This document shows positions 36,924 through 44,927 of a DNA stretch of 64,000 nucleotides, one piece after another. The DNA is from CAWBJP01 sp044867425 (GTDB taxonomy: Bacteria > Actinomycetota > Acidimicrobiia > IMCC26256 > BP-133): positions 40,034 to 104,033 of the forward strand of contig JBIOUX010000091.1 of NCBI GenBank assembly GCA_044867425.1, in the 5' to 3' direction. Below the pieces are notes generated by a model. It was not told the origin of the DNA. It ran no database searches and was given only the letters and a program-made list of their open reading frames with translations. How positions within the stretch are numbered: position 1 is the stretch's first letter; each line of letters opens with the position of its first letter. Made by a program: the position numbers and the translations under genes.

Positions 36924-36979
36924 ACCTCATTGTGGACACCCACGAGGATGCGGTTCAGTGCCGACCGTCATCTCTCCCT

Positions 36980-36995
36980 AGGGCCGTTCGACCCT
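36980..36995. promoter_or_regulatory. DosR-like box upstream of the membrane USP
   Basis: AGGGCCGTTCGACCCT, 57 bp before the USP start. It matches the island consensus AGGGCCGAAGGTCCCT with two central changes and keeps the GGG...CCC arms. Confidence 0.65.
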
Positions 36996-37026
36996 GGTCG
37001 CCGCCGGCCACCCGGCCCTGGAGGGG

Positions 37027-37446
37027 TCAGCGCGATTCGTCGAGGGTCTGCGCCACTTCAGGCAGCAGGCGGCGCAGCTCGGCGGTGAGCTCGTACACGA
37101 GGTCGTCGAGGGCGACGATGCCGACCAGCCGTCCGTGGTCGGTGAGAGGGATCTGGCGGACCCCGTGATGGCGGAGCATCATCTGCACCGCGTCCACGGG
37201 CTCGGTGCCTTCGACCGTGACGGGGTCCGCCGTCATGACGGACCCCACCGGGGTGTCGGCCGGGAGTCCGGGGGCCAGGACCCGGATCACCAGGTCCCGG
37301 TCGGTGACGATGCCGACGCAGCGTTCCTCGTCGACAACGACGACGGCGTGGACGCCATCGGCCGCCATGAGCCGGGCGACCTCGGCGACCGGCCGCTGAC
37401 GGTCAACGGTGCACACCCGGCGCCGGGCCACGTCCATCGCTCGCAT
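37027..37446 (-). CDS. CBS-pair protein (Hrp1-like)
   Basis: The product is 139 aa. ATG at 37446 is chosen because GGAGGT lies eight bases upstream, inside a longer upstream reading. Two CBS motifs are visible: VAEVARLMAADGVHAVVVVD with GIVTDRDLVIRVLA, then AVQMMLRHHGVRQIPLTD with GIVALDDLVYELT. This is the layout of mycobacterial hypoxic response protein 1 (Rv2626c), a DosR-regulon member. CBS pairs bind adenosyl nucleotides. The region upstream (37447-37580) has only a weak box-like GAGGGTCGGTTCTCC. Confidence 0.82.
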   Translation of the reverse strand: MRAMDVARRRVCTVDRQRPVAEVARLMAADGVHAVVVVDEERCVGIVTDRDLVIRVLAPGLPADTPVGSVMTADPVTVEGTEPVDAVQMMLRHHGVRQIPLTDHGRLVGIVALDDLVYELTAELRRLLPEVAQTLDESR

Positions 37447-37585
37447 CACCGGGACCTCCACGGAGCCATCCGACCCCCTGACGTTCCGATCGGTTGGCGG
37501 CGAGCGATTCTGAGGGTCGGTTCTCCGGCGCTGCCAGATTGGTGCCCGGGTGAGGCTTTCTGCCCACGATGCCCTCGGTCAGAAG

Positions 37586-37622
37586 CCCGGCCGGCCCCGC
37601 AGGTTTGCGGGGGCCGGCCGGG
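37586..37622. terminator. Strong GC hairpin after the 38-aa gene
   Basis: CCCGGCCGGCCCCGCA pairs with TGCGGGGGCCGGCCGGG (one bulged G) across a four-base loop. It lies 31 bp downstream of the 38-codon minus-strand gene and probably ends the multicopper-oxidase transcript. The plus-strand side is followed by TTTGGTT. Confidence 0.65.
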
Positions 37623-37652
37623 TTTGGTTGCCGTTGTGGATCACGGTGAGCC

Positions 37653-37769
37653 TCAGAGCGCCTTGGCGTGCCGGTACCAGCGGATGAACCGGGGAGCGTC
37701 GGCGACCGCGGCCGCTGCGCCCTTCACGCTCGCCGCCGCAGCGATCAGCAGGTTGGAGATCAGGAACAT
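37653..37769 (-). CDS. 38-residue hydrophobic small protein
   Basis: An ORF missed by size filters: ATG at 37769 with a strong SD (GAGGAGGTGCGAA), 38 codons, stop TGA at 37653. The peptide starts MFLISNLLIAAAASVKGAAA and ends RFIRWYRHAKAL, i.e. a short helix plus a basic tail. It lies 50 bp after the multicopper oxidase stop and before a strong hairpin, consistent with being the last gene of that transcript. Function unknown; perhaps a membrane-associated partner. Confidence 0.6.
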   Translation of the reverse strand: MFLISNLLIAAAASVKGAAAAVADAPRFIRWYRHAKAL

Positions 37770-37819
37770 TTCGCACCTCCTCCCCTGGGGCTCAGAACTC
37801 GTTGACGACACGGTGTCCG

Positions 37820-39175
37820 TCACTTGACGATCAGGGCGGTGACCATCCCGAACATCCCGTTCTCCCGCTCGGCGTGGGGGAGGATGTGGCAGTGCCAGGC
37901 CCAGATGCCGGGCTCGGTGGCGTGGACCAGCACCGAGTACCGCTCGCCGGGGGCGACGGTGACGGTGTCGATGGAGTAGGGCGTGACCGGGATTCCGTCC
38001 CGGGCGATGACCATCTGGGGCAGGCCGTGGAGGTGCATGGGGTGGGCCATGACGCCCTCGTTCAGGTAGTGCACCAGGAACCAGTCACCAAGCTTCACGG
38101 CCACGGGGGCGGTGGCGGGGAAGGACTTGCCGTTGAGCGACAGGCCGATGGTGCCGGCGTCATTCACCATCATCGGGACTTCCTGGCTGAGGTTCACGCC
38201 CGCCGGGAGGGGAAGGTCGCCGACCAGGATGGCTCCGGCCAGACCGTTGGGCACCTGGACCTGGGCGTTGTGGTGGGAGTGGTACATCCCCACCGCCGGG
38301 CCCTTGGCCACGAACTCGTAGGTGAAGGACTGACCCGGCTTGACCGGTGGCTGGGTGATGTCGGGGACGCCGTCCATGGAGTTCGGGGTCGACAGGCCGT
38401 GGAAGTGGATGACCGTGGACTGCGTCATCTCGTTGTGGAGGATGACCCGGAGCAGGTCACCGTCGTTGACCCGCAGGGTCGGGCCGGGGACGGTGCCGTT
38501 GTAGGCCATGGCCTTGACGAACCTGCCCGGCTCGACCTCCCAGTCGATCTCGCTGGTGGTGAGCTCGAAGACCTTGGCGCCGTCGGCGGCGATGGTGGCC
38601 TCGAGTGGCTGGGCCCCCAGGCCCTTCGTCTTGGCCTGGCCGGTGGCGAAGGCCACGGTGGCCCTGGCCATCGTCTCGTCCATCTGGTCGGCCGCCATGT
38701 GGGCACCATGCCCGCTGGCCTGGCCGGGGGCCACCACCTTCAGCTCGCCCTTCATGCCGGCGTCCTTGTGCCCGGAGATGGTGCACACGATGGTGTAGGT
38801 GCCCTTGTCCAGGTCGCCGAGGTCCAGCCCGGCCGACTCGCCCGGGTTGAGCTGGGGCGTCTCGAGGTCCTTCCCCTCGACGGCCAGCGTGTGGGGGGCG
38901 GCGCCCTTGTTGACCACCTTGAGGACGGCGCCCTCTTCGACTTCGACGGTCTTGGGTGTGAGGGCGAACTCGGAGAGGGAGACGGACACGGCACCCGAGG
39001 GGATCTCCGAGGAGGCCACCGCCCCGTGCTGGGTCACGGTCGCCGAGCTGCCGTCCCCGGCGCTGACGATCAGCGCCGCCATGGCCAGCATGAGGGCGAT
39101 GGTCGAGAAGACGGTGGTGGCCAGGCGGCCGATGCTCACTTCAACGGTCTGAGCGGGGCCTGAGGGCGCGTCCAT
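37820..39175 (-). CDS. Multicopper oxidase with N-terminal cupredoxin domain
   Basis: The product is 451 aa from ATG 39175. One N-terminal TM/signal anchor is followed by a plastocyanin-like domain with a type 1 copper site (PHTLAVEG, CTISGHKDAGM). A two-cupredoxin multicopper oxidase follows with all four copper motifs: HFHG, YHSHH, HPMHLHG and WHCHILPHAE. It therefore has a trinuclear centre like laccases, though the overall order resembles NirK-type fusions; nitrite reductase activity is not assured. A DosR-like box lies ~90 bp upstream, suggesting a role in low-oxygen or nitrogen-oxide stress. Confidence 0.83.
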   Translation of the reverse strand: MDAPSGPAQTVEVSIGRLATTVFSTIALMLAMAALIVSAGDGSSATVTQHGAVASSEIPSGAVSVSLSEFALTPKTVEVEEGAVLKVVNKGAAPHTLAVEGKDLETPQLNPGESAGLDLGDLDKGTYTIVCTISGHKDAGMKGELKVVAPGQASGHGAHMAADQMDETMARATVAFATGQAKTKGLGAQPLEATIAADGAKVFELTTSEIDWEVEPGRFVKAMAYNGTVPGPTLRVNDGDLLRVILHNEMTQSTVIHFHGLSTPNSMDGVPDITQPPVKPGQSFTYEFVAKGPAVGMYHSHHNAQVQVPNGLAGAILVGDLPLPAGVNLSQEVPMMVNDAGTIGLSLNGKSFPATAPVAVKLGDWFLVHYLNEGVMAHPMHLHGLPQMVIARDGIPVTPYSIDTVTVAPGERYSVLVHATEPGIWAWHCHILPHAERENGMFGMVTALIVK

Positions 39176-39263
39176 CGGGGTGTCTCTCCTCGTCTCGGAA
39201 CTCTTCGTTCCCAGCATCGGAGAGCGTGGGGGTGTCGTCCCAGGGGCTTCGGTCGGGCCGGCG

Positions 39264-39278
39264 AGGGCCGAAAGTCCC
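39264..39278. promoter_or_regulatory. DosR-like box upstream of the multicopper oxidase
   Basis: AGGGCCGAAAGTCCC lies between the multicopper oxidase start and the dosR stop, ~90 bp from the former. A second weaker element (GGGGCTTCGGTCGGGCC, 39243-39259) sits between it and the gene. Confidence 0.65.
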
Positions 39279-39299
39279 GAAAGGCGTGCGGCGAGGGGC

Positions 39300-39956
39300 C
39301 TAGTCGCGCCCCTCCTGCTTGCGCCGTTCGGCGAGCCGGGCGGCGTAGGCGGCCGCCTCCGAGCGCCGGCTCATCCCCAGCTTGGACAGCAGGTTGGAGA
39401 CGTAGTTCTTCACCGTCTTCTCGGCCAGGAAGATGCTCTCGGCGATCTGGCGGTTGGTGTGGCCCTCGGCGATGAGGTCGAGGATCCGGCGCTCCTGGTC
39501 GGTCAGCCCGGCCAGCTCGTCCTCCTCCGGCTTGGCCCGCAGGCGCTCCAGCACCTTGCCCGTGAGCGAGGGGTCGAGCAGCGACTCGCCCCGGCCGACC
39601 CGGCGCACGGCGTCGACCAGGTCGGTGCCCCGGACCTGTTTGAGGACGTAGCCCGACGCCCCCGCCATGATGGCGGCGAAGAGAGCCTCGTCGTCGGCGA
39701 AGGAGGTGAGCATCAGGCAGCGCACCTCCGGGTGACGGGAGCGGATCTCCCGGCACACCTCGATGCCGTTGCCGTCGGGCAGGCGGACGTCGAGGACGGC
39801 CACCTCGGGGCGGGTCGCCGGGATCCGGCCCAGAGCCTGCTCGGCCGTCCCCGCCTCACCCACCACCTCCAGGTCTTCCTCCGCCTCGAGGAGATCCCGC
39901 AGGCCCCGGCGGACGATCTCGTGGTCGTCGAGGAGGAAGACTCTGGTCACGCCCAC
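39300..39956 (-). CDS. dosR: DosR/DevR-type dormancy response regulator
   Basis: The product is 218 aa and resembles M. tuberculosis DosR over its whole length: FLLDDHEIVRRGLRDLL, acceptor D56 in VAVLDVRLPDGNGIE, GASGYVLK, and the DNA-binding core LTDQERRILDLIAEGHTNRQI plus FLAEKTVKNYVSNLLSKLGM. The TVKN residues used for DNA contact in DosR are kept. It is divergent from a DosS-like kinase with 53 bp between starts. The recurrent GGGACCTTCGGCCCT box in this window is its expected target. Confidence 0.92.
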   Translation of the reverse strand: MGVTRVFLLDDHEIVRRGLRDLLEAEEDLEVVGEAGTAEQALGRIPATRPEVAVLDVRLPDGNGIEVCREIRSRHPEVRCLMLTSFADDEALFAAIMAGASGYVLKQVRGTDLVDAVRRVGRGESLLDPSLTGKVLERLRAKPEEDELAGLTDQERRILDLIAEGHTNRQIAESIFLAEKTVKNYVSNLLSKLGMSRRSEAAAYAARLAERRKQEGRD

Positions 39957-39973
39957 ATTCTGGCCGATGGACG

Positions 39974-39988
39974 GGACGCCCGGCGTCC
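39974..39988. promoter_or_regulatory. Palindrome between divergent dosR and dosS
   Basis: GGACGCC-C-GGCGTCC, a perfect inverted repeat centred between the two divergent starts (39956 and 40010). It differs from the common DosR-like box, so it may bind another regulator or reflect autoregulation at low affinity. Confidence 0.35.
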
Positions 39989-40009
39989 TTTCTCCTACAT
40001 TCTGAAGCG

Positions 40010-41146
40010 ATGCCTGCCCAAGCCGGCCCCCGGGCCCTCCGCCGCCTCGTGGACGCCGTGCTCTCCATCAGCGCAGATCTGGACCTCACCTCCGTCCTGG
40101 AGCGCATCATCGCGGCCGCCGTCGAGCTGGTCGACGCCCGCTATGGCGCCCTCGGCGTCCTGGACGAGACCGGGACCCGCCTGGCCAACTTCCTCACCGT
40201 CGGGCTCGACAGCGAGACCTACGCTGCCATCGGCGACCTGCCCCAGGGGCATGGCATCCTCGGGCTCCTCATCCTGGAGCCCAAGCCTCTGCGGCTCCCC
40301 GACCTGACCGAGCATCCCGACAGCTACGGGTTCCCGCCCCACCATCCGTCCATGCGCTCGTTCCTGGGTGTGCCCATCCGGGTCCGGGACACGGTCTTCG
40401 GGAACCTCTACCTCACCGACAAGCAGTCCGGCGAGGTGTTCACCGACGTCGACGAGGAGCTGACCGTTGCTCTGGCGGGGGCGGCGGGCGTCGCCATCGA
40501 GAACGCCCGCCTCCACGGCCGCCTGCGGGATCTCACCCTCCTCGAGGACCGGGAAAGGATCGCCCGCGACCTGCACGACACCGTGATCCAGCGACTCTTC
40601 GCCACCGGGCTCTCTCTCCAGGGTGCCGTCCGCCTGGCCCAGCGCCCAGAGGTGGCCGATCGCATCCAGGGCGCGGTTGAGGATCTCGACGAGACCGTGA
40701 AGCACATCCGGACCGTCATCTTCGGCCTGGAGGCCGGACGCAGCGTCAGCTCGGGCCTGCGCGACGAGGTGCTGGCCCTGGCCCGGGAAGCGGCCGGTCC
40801 CCTCGGGTTCGCGCCCCACGTCGTCTTCGATGGCCCCATCGACGCCACCGTCGACGACACCACGGCGGCGGACCTGCTGGCCACCCTGCGGGAGGCGCTC
40901 TCCAACGTCGCCCGGCACGCGGGTGCCTCCCGGGTGGACGTCGAGGTGGTGGCGGGCGAGGACGTCGCGCTGCGGGTCCGGGACGACGGCGGGGGGTTCG
41001 ATGCCCGGACGGCGGGTTCCGGCTACGGCCTGCGCAACATGGGGGAGCGGGCCCACAACCTCGGTGGACACCTCGATGTGCGGCCGGCCGATGCCGGCGG
41101 GACCGTCGTCGAGTGGCGTGTCCCGGTGAAGCATTCGCGGCGTTAG
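40010..41146 (+). CDS. dosS: DosS/DevS-like single-GAF histidine kinase
   Basis: The product is 378 aa. One GAF domain (~20-165) resembles the haem-binding GAF-A of mycobacterial DosS (ARYGALGV, PKPLRLPDL, PPHHPSMRSFLGVP, YLTDKQ). H112 aligns by eye with the haem-ligand His149 of DosS. HisKA_3 follows with phospho-His 189 (RIARDLHDTVIQRLF) and an HATPase_c (ALSNVARHAGAS, DDGGGFD, GYGLRNMGERA). Mycobacterial DosS has two GAF domains; only one is here. It probably senses oxygen, NO or redox state and phosphorylates the adjacent DosR. Confidence 0.9.
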   Translation: MPAQAGPRALRRLVDAVLSISADLDLTSVLERIIAAAVELVDARYGALGVLDETGTRLANFLTVGLDSETYAAIGDLPQGHGILGLLILEPKPLRLPDLTEHPDSYGFPPHHPSMRSFLGVPIRVRDTVFGNLYLTDKQSGEVFTDVDEELTVALAGAAGVAIENARLHGRLRDLTLLEDRERIARDLHDTVIQRLFATGLSLQGAVRLAQRPEVADRIQGAVEDLDETVKHIRTVIFGLEAGRSVSSGLRDEVLALAREAAGPLGFAPHVVFDGPIDATVDDTTAADLLATLREALSNVARHAGASRVDVEVVAGEDVALRVRDDGGGFDARTAGSGYGLRNMGERAHNLGGHLDVRPADAGGTVVEWRVPVKHSRR

Positions 41147-41180
41147 GCCGCCCCCGGTTGGGTCGGATGGCGCCCCGTCC

Positions 41181-41195
41181 GGGACCTTCGACCCT
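41181..41195. promoter_or_regulatory. DosR-like box (GGGACCTTCGACCCT)
   Basis: A near-consensus box 36 bp before the start at 41231, right after dosS; it likely drives the three-gene run 41231-42763. Confidence 0.72.
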
Positions 41196-41230
41196 ACGAC
41201 CGGCACCACCCTCCCGACGATGCTCATGTC

Positions 41231-41650
41231 ATGTTCCTGTACGACTTTCTCCAGCTCGAGATCCCGTTCGAGGAGGTCCGGAGCCGGCTCCTGGCCGGCG
41301 GGGCCGATGGCCTCGGCGGCGCACTCCCCGGCGACCCCACATATGACGGCGAGGTGATCGAGCTCGACCGGCCCCTCGAACAGGACGACGTCCTGGCCCT
41401 GCCCTTCCGCTGGCTGAGCAGCGGCGCCCCGCGGCTGTTTCCCGCCGTCGACGGCCACCTCGAGGTCTCCCGACTCGGGCCTTCGGGGACACACGTGAGC
41501 CTGCTCGCCAACTACACGCCCCCGGGCGGGTACTTCGGGCGGCTGGCCGACCGCATGGGCCTGCACCACCTGGTGGAGGGGAGAGCGCGGGTCTTCCTGC
41601 GCCGCATCGCCGAAGGCCTGGCCGGCACCGGCGAGCGGGTCGCCGCATAG
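41231..41650 (+). CDS. Hypothetical SRPBCC-like protein of the DosR island
   Basis: The product is 139 aa. The pattern FLQLEIPFEEVRSRLLAG, LALPFRWLSSGAPRLFP, DGHLEVSRLGPSGTHVSLLANY and a C-terminal amphipathic helix is compatible with an SRPBCC/START-type lipid-binding fold, but I cannot name a family. It begins 36 bp after a strong box and leads a probable operon with two CBS genes. Confidence 0.65.
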   Translation: MFLYDFLQLEIPFEEVRSRLLAGGADGLGGALPGDPTYDGEVIELDRPLEQDDVLALPFRWLSSGAPRLFPAVDGHLEVSRLGPSGTHVSLLANYTPPGGYFGRLADRMGLHHLVEGRARVFLRRIAEGLAGTGERVAA

Positions 41651-41664
41651 CAGACGGAGCGTGA

Positions 41665-42144
41665 ATGATGCCAGCGACGAAGAGGAAAGCGCCTGCTCTT
41701 CGGGTCGAGGAGCCGCCCACCGGGGACGGAGCCGTCCTTTCGCCGGATGATCCCGTTGGACGGCTGGTCGCCTGGAAGCCGGTCTCCGTCCCCCTCGACA
41801 CGGTGCTGCGGGACATCGCCGAGGTCATGGCCGAGGAGTCGATCGGCGTCGTCCTCGTCAAGGGCCCCTACGGCCCGGCCGGGATCGTGTCCGAGCGGGA
41901 CCTGACCATGGCGCTGGCGGCGGGTTCTGCTCCGAGCCGGGAGCGGGCCCGGGACGTGATGACCGCAGACCTGGCCAGCATCGACGCGCACGACTCCATC
42001 CTGGCGGCGGCCAAGGTCATGCTGGACAACGAGATCCGCCACCTGGTGGTGACGGCGGGGGGTTCGACGGCCGGCCTGGTCTCCATTCGCGACGTGCTCA
42101 AGGTCCTGGCCGACCACGCCGGCCGGCACCCCGGTCGGGGCTGA
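41665..42144 (+). CDS. CBS-pair protein
   Basis: The product is 159 aa. It starts ATGATG after GGAGCG; either codon could serve. An N-terminal ~45-residue extension precedes two CBS motifs (LRDIAEVMAEESIGVVLV with GIVSERDLTMALA; ILAAAKVMLDNEIRHLVV with GLVSIRDVLKVLA). It likely binds adenine nucleotides as an energy sensor. It lies 14 bp after the SRPBCC-like gene and one base before the next CBS gene. Confidence 0.82.
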   Translation: MMPATKRKAPALRVEEPPTGDGAVLSPDDPVGRLVAWKPVSVPLDTVLRDIAEVMAEESIGVVLVKGPYGPAGIVSERDLTMALAAGSAPSRERARDVMTADLASIDAHDSILAAAKVMLDNEIRHLVVTAGGSTAGLVSIRDVLKVLADHAGRHPGRG

Positions 42145-42145
42145 C

Positions 42146-42763
42146 ATGCAGGCTCTGGAGGCGACCGCCCGCCGCGCCCTCGCCACCGTCGAACCCGACG
42201 ACACCGTCGCCGACGCCGCCCGGAGCATGCTCACCGGCGACGTCCGGGCGGTCGTCGTGAGCCGCCAGGGCCGGCCCGTCGGGCTCCTGACGGAGCGGGA
42301 CATCGTCGCCCGCGTGGTGGCCCGGCAGCTGCCGCTCTCCACCCCCGTCGAGGTGGTGATGACCCCCGAGCCCGTCACCCTGCCGGCGTCGGCTTCCGCC
42401 CGCCAGGCCTACGCCGCTCTGCGGGAGCACCGGATCCGCCACCTTCCCCTGGTGGACGGCAGCAGGGTCGTGGCGCTCCTGGTCCTCGACGATCTGGTCG
42501 GCGAGCTGATCGGTGATCTCCTCGGCGGCGTTCCCGAGGAGGCGCACACGATCGAGGGCGTCCCCCGCGTCTACCGCCGCTGCCCTCACTGTGGCGGCGG
42601 GCGCCTCCAGGTGGTGAACGACGGAAGGTCCACCAACCTGCTCTGCCTCGAATGCCGGCACTGCTGGCACCCGGAGCACGGTTCCCTCGTCCGGGTGGAC
42701 CCGGAGACCTGCCCGGGTTGCCCCGACCAGCTCTTCTGCCGCTTTCCGCTGGTCAGCTCCTGA
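42146..42763 (+). CDS. CBS-pair protein with C-terminal zinc-binding domain
   Basis: The product is 205 aa. Two CBS motifs (VADAARSMLTGDVRAVVV with GLLTERDIVARVVA; AYAALREHRIRHLPLVD with ALLVLDDLVGELIG) are followed by a cysteine/histidine-rich tail: CPHCGGG, CLECRHCWHPEHG and CPGCPDQLFC. The tail suggests one or two zinc sites, as in the zinc-ribbon CBS proteins of archaea. It could couple nucleotide sensing to a partner or nucleic acid. Only one base separates it from the preceding stop. Confidence 0.8.
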   Translation: MQALEATARRALATVEPDDTVADAARSMLTGDVRAVVVSRQGRPVGLLTERDIVARVVARQLPLSTPVEVVMTPEPVTLPASASARQAYAALREHRIRHLPLVDGSRVVALLVLDDLVGELIGDLLGGVPEEAHTIEGVPRVYRRCPHCGGGRLQVVNDGRSTNLLCLECRHCWHPEHGSLVRVDPETCPGCPDQLFCRFPLVSS

Positions 42764-42880
42764 TCAGTGCCGGAGGGGTGGGACCACCAGCACGGGCCGG
42801 TCGGATGCCATCACCAGCTCGAAGGACGTGCTCCCGAGACGGACGGCGGCGAAGTCCCGGTGGCCCCGGGTCCCCACCCA
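42764..42880 (-). pseudogene. Universal stress protein C-terminal remnant
   Basis: The minus strand encodes GTRGHRDFAAVRLGSTSFEL, then DRPVLVVPPLRH and a stop. This is the Gx2Gx9GS ATP-binding end of a USP with its final beta strand. Upstream the frame closes at a TGA; shifting by one base gives EALMM before GTRG, so a frameshift plus 5' loss is likely. The remnant abuts the stop of the PAS-GGDEF gene. Confidence 0.7.
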
Positions 42881-43831
42881 TCATGAGTGCTTCCTCGAGC
42901 CGGGCTGCTTCGCTGTCGGTGGGGCTTCCGCCCAGGCGATGTGGATCCCCGAGCGCTTGGCCCCGTACATGGCCCGGTCGGCGGCGTCCACCAGCCCGGC
43001 GGCGCTCCCCAGGCCGAGACCGGGAACGGCGATCCCCACGCTGGCCGACAGGGCCCCGGCGTCGACCGCCTGGCGCGGCGGTATGCCGATGGCCTCCAGG
43101 AGCCGGCGGGCGACGTCCGCCGCCTCCTCGTGGGAGGTCAGGCGCTCGCACAGCACCAGGAACTCGTCGCCACCGAACCGGGCCACGGTGTCGCCGGGAC
43201 GCACGGCGGCCGCCAGCCGGCGGCCCACGGTGCGGAGCACGGCGTCGCCGGCGGCGTGACCCCATTGGTCGTTGATGGCCTTGAAGCCATCGAGATCCAC
43301 GTACAGGACCGCCATCGGCTGGTGGTCACGTTCCGCTCGGGCCAGCGACTGGGTCAGGCGGTCGAGGAAGAGCACGCGGTTGGGCAGGCCGGTCAGGGGA
43401 TCGTGCAGCGCCCGCCGCAGGAGCTCCTCCTCGCTGCGCCGGCGCTCCGTCTCGTCACGCAGGCTTGCCACCACGTAGTTCACCCCGTCGATGGCCATGG
43501 GGGCGATGCTCACGTCGGCGGGGAACGTGGAGCCATCGGCGCGACGGCAGCTGATCTCGATCCCACTGCCCATCGGTCGCCGCTCGGCCCGCCAGGTTTT
43601 GCGCCACCCGGCGTGGGCCTCACGCCGGGCCTCGGGGACCAGGTCCTCGACGCCGAGACCCTCCAGCTGGCCACGGCGGTAGCCGGTCAGGCGGGACGCT
43701 TCATCGTTGGCGTAGACGATGCGTCCCTCCTGGTCAACCATGAGGACGGCGGCGGGGACCTCGTCGAGGGCACGTTCCCAGTCCTTCGGGGAGCGCAGCG
43801 GGTTGGCGGGCGCCAAGCGCACCGTCGGCAT
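42881..43831 (-). CDS. PAS-GGDEF diguanylate cyclase
   Basis: The product is 316 aa. A PAS domain (VPAAVLMVDQEGRIVYANDEA, RPMGSGIEI, RRADGSTFP) is followed by a GGDEF domain with intact RFGGDEF and an RxxD inhibitory site (RPGD), so product-inhibited cyclase activity is expected. It is soluble. A weak box (AGGGCCGGAAGTCAC) lies 36 bp upstream, hinting that c-di-GMP synthesis may be tied to dormancy control. The C-terminal ~15 residues run into the USP remnant and may be acquired. Confidence 0.83.
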   Translation of the reverse strand: MPTVRLAPANPLRSPKDWERALDEVPAAVLMVDQEGRIVYANDEASRLTGYRRGQLEGLGVEDLVPEARREAHAGWRKTWRAERRPMGSGIEISCRRADGSTFPADVSIAPMAIDGVNYVVASLRDETERRRSEEELLRRALHDPLTGLPNRVLFLDRLTQSLARAERDHQPMAVLYVDLDGFKAINDQWGHAAGDAVLRTVGRRLAAAVRPGDTVARFGGDEFLVLCERLTSHEEAADVARRLLEAIGIPPRQAVDAGALSASVGIAVPGLGLGSAAGLVDAADRAMYGAKRSGIHIAWAEAPPTAKQPGSRKHS

Positions 43832-43866
43832 GGCGCAACCGTAGGTGTCCAGGTGGCCGGCCGGGC

Positions 43867-43881
43867 AGGGCCGGAAGTCAC
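43867..43881. promoter_or_regulatory. Weak DosR-like box upstream of PAS-GGDEF
   Basis: AGGGCCGGAAGTCAC keeps one arm and the GAAGTC core but loses the final CC. It lies 36 bp from the start, the same spacing as at 41181. Confidence 0.4.
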
Positions 43882-43906
43882 GATTCGACGGTCCGGAAGG
43901 GGTTTC

Positions 43907-44836
43907 CTAGCCCCGGGGGAGCGGAAGCGTCACCCGGAAGGCGGTCCCCGACGTCACGTCCCGCATGAGCTCGAGGTCGCCTCCGTAGCGCTTGACCGTC
44001 CGGGCCGCGACGGCCAGCCCGAGCCCGCTGGACAGCGGGTTCTGCTTGGTGCTGTCCGGCGCGGTGGCGAAGGGCTCGAAGACGCGGTCGATGACGTCGG
44101 GATGCACGCCGGCGCCGGTGTCGGTCACGCGGATCTGGATCGTCTCGGGGCCGGCGGCGCCTTCCACGACCAGGTCCAACCGGCCGTCGGGATTGCGACC
44201 GTAATGGTCGGCGTTGGAGACGAGGTTGGCCATCAGGCTGCGGATGACCACCTCGGGGACCATGAGCTTGGCCCAGGTCCCTTCCACGGTGACCTTGGCC
44301 TCGGCAAGCCGCGCCTCCTCGAGGACGGCCCGGACGACCTGCTCGACGTCGACCATCGTCTGGAGGGCGGCGGTGGCCCAGTCCTCCCGGGCCAGGGCGA
44401 GCAGATCGGCGACCAGGCGGCTGCCCTGGTCGGCCAGCAGGGCGATGTCGTCCTGGAGCCGCAGCCGGGTCACCTGGGTCATCTGCATCTCCTGGAGGAG
44501 CTCGATCAGCCGGGCGATCCCCGCCAGCGGTTCCTTGAGGTCGTGGGCGGCGGCGGAGGCGAAGCCCTCGAGATCCCGGTTGCGCCGGCGCAGCTCGTCC
44601 TCGAAGGCCTTGTGGCGGAAGGCGGCCCGCACCCGGGCCAGCAGCTCGGTCTCCTCGAACGGCTTGCGCACGAAGTCATGGGCGCCGTCCCGGAGGCACA
44701 TGGCGGCGTCTTCCCCGGACGTGGCCGCCCCGGTGACGATGAGGACGGGAGTCGTCTGCAACCGCGGCTCCGACCGCATGCGCAGGAGGGCGCCGTAGCC
44801 GTCGAGGGTGGGCATGTGGAGGTCGAGGAGGATCAC
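43907..44836 (-). pseudogene. Receiver-histidine kinase gene lacking its 5' end
   Basis: The reading frame covers most of a receiver domain (VILLDLHMPTLDGYG, VRKPFEE) followed by a HisKA (AAAHDLKEPLAGIARLIELL) and HATPase_c (NLVSNADHYGRNP, DTGAGVHP, GLGLAVAAR). The receiver continues upstream in frame as RLLVEDFDVVEAADG to ~44926, then meets a stop; the first beta strand and acidic pair are missing. The only start is GTG at 44836, inside the receiver. The gene has thus lost ~25 codons at a junction shared with the opposite gene. Confidence 0.75.
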
Positions 44837-44927
44837 GCCGGGGTGGGCGGCCAGGGCGACCGCCAGCGCGTCTTCGCCGTCGGCGGCCTCGACGACGTCG
44901 AAGTCCTCGACCAGGAGCCGCCCGGAC

